Of a stretch of DNA of 64,000 nt, positions 57,320-64,000 are shown in pieces. The translations under genes were made by a program, and so were the position numbers. Under the pieces are notes generated by a model that searched no databases, was not told the origin of the DNA, and saw only the letters and a program-made list of their open reading frames with translations. The stretch covers positions 7,270,501 through 7,334,500 of the forward strand of contig CAUEEP010000743.1 in the NCBI GenBank assembly GCA_958450365.1, given 5' to 3'. Positions within the stretch are counted from its first letter, which is position 1; the number at the start of each line of letters is the position of its first letter. This DNA comes from Mesorhabditis belari (lineage: Eukaryota; Nematoda; Chromadorea; Rhabditida; Rhabditidae).

Positions 57320-60300
57320 ATGTGGTCTACTGGAGCCGTAGTGTGCTCTCCTGTTTATCGAATATTCTCTACTTGTTGCCCGTTAAAAAGAGCAACATCT
57401 TCGCGGGTGAGTTTCTTTTTTTATGATCGTTTGAAATGAAATTCTCTAATTCTCTAACTCTTGCATTTAGTTTATTTGATTGTAGGCTTTTAATTGAAAA
57501 CTTTTCAAAGAAAGACTTCTTATAAACACTTCTTACAAACACTTCTTACAAGATTTTCAGCCAACACCACAAAAGAAATTGGATTTGAGTCGAGGCGGGA
57601 TTCCAGCTTACGCAAAGCCGCTCACTGTTCAGCCAACCGCCTACGATCTTGATCTTGATGTGAAAAATTATGGGGAAATTCGCTTCAAACTCGACTACAA
57701 CTTCGAGCATGGACAGGTTTCATTTTCATATTATCACTCTTTTTTTTCTTCTAGCTCTAATTTCTCTCATTCTTTCGGCTGTGCCAAAGTTTTCCCCCGC
57801 ACTTTTTGCCTAATTCGACTTCTTGGAAGCTCAAAAATTTCTTCTTCTGTCACTAATTGCATAATTGTTTCGGTTGAGAGAAATTTCTGGCCGAACACAA
57901 CATCGATTTTTTTTTTTGCATAATACGTGGAAAAAGAGAAGAATTTCCTATACAGCTCATCGATATTCGATTATTTTAACAACTAGTTGAAATAAAAAAA
58001 AACGGGGATCAAACAAGGATTGTTTGAAATGATGAAAAAGCCTTTCTTTTCAAGTTTCAAAAGTTTGAAATAGGTTAAAAAGTTGGTGATGTTTTGTGAA
58101 TTATGTAGATGGTGAGAATCGAGGGGAAATTTGAGAGTGAAGTTGGGAAAGAAGGCATGGGAAGTGAGTGATTCCCTCGGGGCACTGCGCGCATCCACTT
58201 CACAGCCTTAGATCCTCGATTATTCATTCGATTTACCACAAATTTTTTTATCAAATTCCACACAAATTCATGTTTTTCAGCATTTTTCGGAACTTTTCTT
58301 TTTCGGAACTTTTCTTTTAAAGCGTTTCACTTTTTCAGAGTTCACGACTCTTCTAAGTTCGGTTTGCCACAACTTTTTGCGGCAAAATCGTTCTGAGTTC
58401 TGTTCTGAGTCGTGAACTCTTTCCCGTGAAGCTCATTTGCTTTTTGTGGCCAACTTTCACACCCACTCTCGACACACAAAAAAAAATGATATCAGAAATT
58501 TTCGCACAAGAAAGATTTGTGCTCCGAAAATCGATTCACCGCTTCGACAAATTTCCCCAGCGTCAACCCACTCTTTCCATCGGCTGATCGTCTTAAAAAC
58601 TCCATCTCAAGGAATTAGGATAAGCTGCTCACTAAAACGTTTTTCGAAAATTTTATATACAGGGAAATTTTCCAAGAATTTCATACCCAAATTCCTTTTT
58701 TCAGTGTTTCCGTTTTGAGTATTTTCTATACAAAATCTCTTCCTGTCAAAAGAAACATTGATTTTCGTTGGGTAAATTTCACAAACTTGCCTCGAATAAT
58801 TGCCTTTTGATAAGAGAGTCGTCGGCTAGGCCAAGTGAAAGGGGTAAAGGAAAAGAAGAAAAAGCTAAAAAAGCTGAAAAAGCTAAAAAAGCTAAAAAAG
58901 CTGAAAAGGCACATAAACCCCTCCTCTGCAAAGCCCACATAAACCAATGCCAATAATGGCAACCATATCACTCTCAGGTGTCACAATCGCTTTTGAAAAG
59001 GTGTTGAAACCTTTTTGAAACCAAAAAGGATTTTTTGACGCAATATGGTTTCCTCCATTGTCTTGAAGCCATAAAATTCATTTCCCATCTCAGAGTTGGT
59101 AACCAAAAATTATAATGTTTGTTGTGCCATAGTGAAGCCAAAATCGATGAGTGAGGATCTAGTGATGGAATGGTGGAAAGAGGGGCATCACACTAGGGCT
59201 TCTTCGCGCTTTTCCGGTGTTCTCTTTCTTTTCCTTTACTTTTTTTGGTTCTTCTATCACTTCTTCAAGCTTATTCTCAGCTTATTGAGAGACCAAAGAG
59301 ACCTCGAAATAATCGCCCCCCTCCTCTTCCCCATATTTTCCTTCTTAAATTTCCCTTCCTCCACATCAGCCAAGGCAGATCCTCTCGACTCCTTCTGAAA
59401 ACATGGCTGATAATATCGGATTTGTCTAGATGGCGTCAATTGGCGTCAGATTCTAGCTGAAATCTTTTGTTTGTGAAAGAATCCCCGGCATCTATAATTT
59501 TTGTTTTTACGAGAAATGTCACGAGAAGATTGGGTACAAATTCAGCCATAAGTCGACCAAAAATCGGCTAGAATTCGGCTACAACTAGGCTTTCTGGAAT
59601 TCCAGAGACAAATCACAAATCGTAGTTGAATTTGAAAGCTAAGTTCCGGGTGGTTAAGTTCAACGATCTGGGGAGAGTGAAATGGATTCGCGGGATTTCG
59701 ACTGAGGCTCTAAAGGACTGCGGACTGAGGCTCTAAAGGCGTGAGTCGCGAATCGAGGAAATTGATTTGTGTCACGCTTGTCTTCACCACTCTTTTTTCT
59801 GCATCCTTTCTGCACTTCAACTTGAACTCATCACTCGAAAAGCACTCTCACATACCACTTCAACAAATGATTAATTGCGATTCCAAGAAGCGATTCCAAG
59901 AATTTCTAAACACTCCTCGAAATCATCCATTCAGTTTATTAAAATTGACTTTTCATATCGCGAAAAACCTCTTGATTCGGATTAGATAGTTATTAAATTT
60001 AGAGATTCTCAAAAAAAAATAAATAAAAGGAAATCAATGCCTGCCTCACAATAAACAGAGCTTCAAAAGCATATTCTATTTTGTAGAGTAATAAAGGAAA
60101 ATTTTCAATAAATACGCATTGGAGAGGTCAAAAGCTGGAAAAAGCTGAAAGCAGGCAGTTGAATAAATTCTAGTGGGTTTCAATTTTTGATTACAAACTG
60201 CTTCGAAAAATGTATATGTTGTGTCCGATTTAGATTTCCGTCCGATTTAGATTGAACTTATCGCGGACGTCTGATTTAGATTACAGTCTATATCGGACGT

Positions 60301-62974
60301 CCGATTTCGATTCAATCTAAATCTTATATAGATTGAACAATAGTATAAACGTGCTTAATATATGTTCTTAAGCGTTTTCTGTAGTTTTCTGCATTTTTCA
60401 AAGGTCTTTTATTGATTACAGTCTAGATCGGACGTTCGATACAGATCGAACAATAATAAACGTGCTTAATATATGTTCTTAAGCGTTTTTTTTTGCAATT
60501 TTCTGCGCTTTTCAAAGAAATTTTATTGTCTTTTTGAGAGATTTGAGAATTTTTTGTTTTCTTATTTTCCTATTAAATGCTGCTTTTTTGAAAAATGCAG
60601 AAAACTACAGAAAACGCTTAAGAACATATATTAAGCATTTTTATATTATTGTTCAATCTATATAAGATTTAGATTGAATCTAAATCGAACACAACATATA
60701 CAAGAAAGATTTGGTGAATTGAAATCGATAGATTTTGTTCTTAAAAAGTGATTTTTTTTTCGATGGGTCAATGAAGAGAAATTCTTCATTTTTTTTTTCT
60801 TCAAAAATACGTTAAATAGGACTTTTTCTTCAAAGGAAACAACACAAATGTCATTTTTTTTTTACTTTCCCGCGAAACTCCCGTTTTTACGTGAGGGAAT
60901 TGCTTTTCGTTTACCCCGATCTTTCACTTCTTACTCCCGAGAGAGACTTATTTAAGAGGAATAGATGTTTGACGGTGTTTGAACAATGAATTAATGTTTC
61001 ATAAAAACAAAATTCCAACAGAATTCCAACAGAACTAAAAGATAAAATATTGTAAAAATCAAATTTTGTTAATTTTTTTCAGCTCGCAGTGACAATCATC
61101 GAAGGGAGAGATCTGCCTGCAATGGACAGTAATGGAATGTCCGATCCATATGTGAAACTCTACTTGATGCCCGAGAAAAAGCAAAAATTTCAAACAAAAT
61201 TCATCCGGAACACTCTGAATCCCGTTTACAATGAAGTTTTCTATTTCCCGGTGAGTTCGGGATTGATTGCGGTCAATTGGAAAAGTTTTAGATTCCGTTC
61301 AATGAGCTTCAAAGTAAAACTCTTCAATTGGTGATGTATGACTATGATCGGCTATCGAAAGATGATCGGATCGGTAATCGATTAGAGATACAGTACTGGA
61401 AAATGAAATATCATATTTGAAAAACGATCGTCACTTTCGCGCGTCTGTAACTCCCTTGTCTTTGAGTTTAAACTATTAGTGTTATACATTTTCTGAAAGC
61501 TCTTTACAAGGGCTATACAATGGTAACATTAATATTTTGAAATACGGTAAAGACAAGGGAGTTACAGACGCGCAAAAGTGACGATAGTTTTTCAAATATC
61601 ATATTTCATTGTCCAGTAGAGTAGCTGTTCAGAAGTTCAGAAAGTCTTTTCGTTCCTGCCGTTAATACTTTGACAGAACGCCACCCTATAATGACGGGCG
61701 TACAGTCGAGTAGTCTACCTTTAAACGTCTCATTCTCCTGACTGCTTTATGCTAAAGTGTGCTTGGTGTTAGTGTTAAACTGTTAAACTTGTTAAAAGCT
61801 TTGGTGTTAGCCCTTTAAATCTAGTATCTTTTGGTACCAAAAGTGTATTTCGGAAAAACGATTTCTAAAAAGAAGTTAGACTACGCGATTGTACGACGGG
61901 GTGGCGTTTTATTGGAGTATTTACCTGTATGAAAAATACAGGTCAAATCTCAATCCCGCTTGAGAGCATCGATTGGGGTCAAACCTCGGAGTTGACGAGA
62001 GCGCTGAACAAGCCAGAAAGCGATGTCGATGCGGTTAGTGCTAAAAGAATCTATAAAAAAAGGATTTTCAACTGAAATCATTTAAGATTTAAAGTCATTT
62101 TCTATATATATTCGATTATAGGAGTCACGTCTTGGTGATATTTGTTTTTCAACGAGATATCGACCAGCAACGGGCACTCTCACGATCACCATCATGGAGG
62201 CGAGAAATCTCAAGAAAATGGACGTCGGCGGCTCATCCGGTAAATATAAAAACCCTCATTGAATATCAAATTCAAATTTTTCAGATCCTTACGTGAAAAT
62301 CTATCTATTCCATGGAGCAAAATTGCTTGGAAAGAAAAAGACTTCAAAGAAGTACAAAACCCTTAACCCGTACTACAATGAAAGCTTTCAATTCAAGGTG
62401 GAACCACTAATGATGGATGTGAGTGAATAAAAGAAAAAAAGATACTTATACAAATTTCAGAAAGTGCATCTAATAGTGAGTGTTTGGGATTACGATAAAA
62501 TGAGCAAAAACGACTTCATTGGCGAGGTGAGAGAAAGCCAAGAAAAGAAGAAACACGAATTTTTACTTAACCGAGTTTTTAACCAAATTTTTGAGTTGAA
62601 CTTGAGGATGATTTTGTTGCAAGGGGGTGGCGTTCTATCAAAGTACACTTTAGCATAAAGCAGTCAGGAGAATGGGACGTTTAAAGTTAGACTACTCGAC
62701 TGTACGCCCGTCATTATAGGGCGTTCTATCAAAGTATTAACGGCAGGAACGAAAAGACTTTCTGTTGATGATTTTGTTGCTAGCTTTAGAACTTTATTGA
62801 ACGCTTAAAAAGACGAGAGTTGAGTTCTAGGTGGTTTTGGCAGCACGACATCTCGATGTGGCCAACGTGACAGCTTCATGTCACGCGCAATGGGCCGAAA
62901 TGATGCAGTCGAAGCGGCCCGTCGTTCAATGGCACACGCTAATGCCGAAATTCGATGAAAAAGAGGAAGATTAA
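57320..62974 (+). CDS. Synaptotagmin-type protein with two C2 domains
   Basis: Nine exons join in phase: 57320-57406, 57561-57716, 61083-61250, 61292-61373, 61942-62033, 62122-62239, 62285-62418, 62461-62526 and 62831-62974, giving 348 residues. C2A (about residues 68-190) has [20 protein letters not shown] and [14 protein letters not shown]2B (about 205-330) has [20 protein letters not shown] and [14 protein letters not shown]. All five calcium-binding aspartates are present in each. The C-terminal WHTL matches the synaptotagmin WHxL motif. The N-terminus ([20 protein letters not shown]) has no transmembrane helix but has three cysteines that could be palmitoylated, as in Syt17 (B/K)-like proteins. 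Intron 2 is 3.4 kb. An undetected upstream exon with a membrane helix is possible, since no trans-splice acceptor precedes the ATG. Confidence 0.92.
60211..60702. mobile_element. 492 bp inverted-repeat element in intron 2 of the synaptotagmin gene
   Basis: Ends TGTATATGTTGTGTCCGATT and AATCGAACACAACATATACA. Inside are repeats of TCCGATTTAGATT, and arms GCTTAATATATGTTCTTAAG / CTTAAGAACATATATTAAGC. Confidence 0.85.
61394..61618. mobile_element. 225 bp fold-back in intron 4 of the synaptotagmin gene
   Basis: TACTGGAAAATGAAATATCA at the left and TGATATTTCATTGTCCAGTA (as ATATCATATTTCATTGTCC) at the right are inverted; the inner arms CTGTAACTCCCTTGTCTTTG / AAGACAAGGGAGTTACAG also pair. Confidence 0.85.
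61638..61931. mobile_element. Left arm of a pair of inverted elements around synaptotagmin exons
   Basis: Starts CAGAAAGTCTTTTCGTTCC and contains TATAATGACGGGCGTACAGT. It carries its own weaker inverted half at 61880-61931 (GTACGACGGGGTGGCG). About 130 bases recur inverted at 62625-62764. Confidence 0.8.
62625..62764. mobile_element. Right arm of the inverted pair
   Basis: Reverse complement of 61638-61790 with few changes, ending GGAACGAAAAGACTTTCTG. It sits in the last intron of the synaptotagmin gene. Confidence 0.85.
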
Positions 62975-64000
62975 TTGTGTATTGGCTAGACTTGCGGCTC
63001 TTTTCCTGATCATTTAGCCAAAAAAAAGTCAGTTTTGTGATGAAAAGGGGGGAAATGAAGCCGCGCGCCAGGATCAACTTTACTTTGCTTTGTGGCTCGC
63101 GAGCCAGCCAACGGATTTTTCTTTTCAATAATTTCCTAATAGGTTAAGGAATAAATTTAAACTATGGAGAAAATTATACGGTTAAGTTCGCAAAGTTACT
63201 AAGAAGAGCTCTTGTCCGGGTAATTTTGCCCAATCCTGTACACATAAAGAAATGACTTCTAGGATCAAGAGGAAACGCTAGATCAAGAGGAAACTAAAAT
63301 CTGTCTTTTAAAACCATTATTGTTGAATATTTTGATAAAGAAAAAACAGAAAAAGCAAAAATTCAAAAAGACCATGAAACTAATTTTTTTTTTGGCAAAA
63401 AGGTCAGGGAAAGAGCTAGACTTGCTATTGGATTTAGGACGCTAGAGTAGTTGGGGGAAGCAGTCTGGAACTTTACCCAAAATCGATTACTAATCGATTA
63501 ATATTACTAATCGAGTATTACTAATCAATTCAGCATAGTCGAAAACCCCTGTGTGCAAGTTTTCGTGGAAAAATATGGATTTTTGGTCAAGCTTCAGACT
63601 GTCCCCCTGCCCGAACTACTCTAGTTCCTGGATTAGCCTTTAACAGTTCAAGAAGCAGTTTACCAGTTTACTAGAGTGTGTTCCTCGTGAGTAACACATT
63701 TTCTAAAACGCACACTTGGCAAAAATTACCGTACTTTTAGCGAAAATTATCGCGAAAAATTGGCCCAAAAAACCACGAGCGCTAATTTATATACGTTTTC
63801 TTTTAAAGATATTCAACTGTTTGACTAATTTGGTGGCAAATCCTCTTCAAATGTAAAGATATTCAATTTACTCGGCGTGTAAAGAGGATTACTCGTAGTT
63901 ACCCGGCGATCGAGTAAAAATTACTTATGCAAATTTTACTCGAGTAATTATTTACTCGCATGGAACACACTCTACAATTTACAGCGTTTACAGCAACAGC
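62975..64000. other. 3' flank of the synaptotagmin gene
   Basis: AATAAA near 63150 is a candidate poly(A) signal. A short palindromic stretch of ACTAATCGATTA repeats lies at 63487-63525. No further exon was recognised up to the window end. Confidence 0.55.
63672..63974. mobile_element. 303 bp hAT-like MITE, TAGAGTGTGTTC ends
   Basis: Ends TAGAGTGTGTTCCTCG and GGAACACACTCTA. Flanks CAGTTTAC and CAATTTAC fit an 8-bp duplication with one change. Sister of 51648-51994. Confidence 0.85.

Overview
The window is nuclear DNA of a nematode, most likely a rhabditid relative of Caenorhabditis; the genus cannot be fixed from the sequence. The evidence is AT-rich DNA, many short introns with GTAAGT/GTGAGT-type donors and TTTCAG or TTTAG acceptors, several start codons lying a few bases after such an acceptor (the pattern of spliced-leader trans-splicing), and protein matches to animal and worm families. 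The introns were joined by hand. Almost every exon boundary below was accepted because reading phase carries across it; boundaries that do not close are named.

Left part (1-18 kb), mostly plus strand: a small two-exon gene (1088-2226); a six-exon, one-helix small membrane protein (2996-4421); a charged four-exon protein on the minus strand (4711-5402); an eight-exon secreted CAP/SCP protein that looks like LON-1 (8490-11679); a tandem trio of tRNA-like genes (12.3-12.6 kb); an unrecognised multi-exon gene (about 13.9-15.1 kb); and a six-exon four-helix membrane protein with tRNA-like sequences in two introns (16402-17832).

Middle part (19-34 kb), minus strand: exons of one or two large disordered nuclear-type proteins. 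The 3' part (19332-22636) carries a motif characteristic of the AUTS2/fibrosin/Tay-bridge family and a long polyglutamine tract. The 5' part (31538-34245) carries AT-hook-like segments and lysine/glutamate-rich coiled coils. About 7 kb without convincing exons lies between.

Right part (38-63 kb): the Bardet-Biedl (BBSome) protein BBS7 in 23 exons (736 residues) with a textbook X-box 50 bp upstream of its start; the TRAPP-complex subunit TRAPPC11 in about 32 exons, on the same strand just upstream; and a two-C2-domain synaptotagmin on the plus strand. An opposite-strand, two-exon gene for a secreted six-cysteine peptide is nested in a 1.9 kb BBS7 intron.

Introns and spacers are densely seeded with non-autonomous fold-back elements. 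One set has 8-bp target duplications (hAT-like), another sits between TA dinucleotides and ends in CCGTA, and others have mariner-like ends. Minisatellites and degenerate tRNA-like units are also common.
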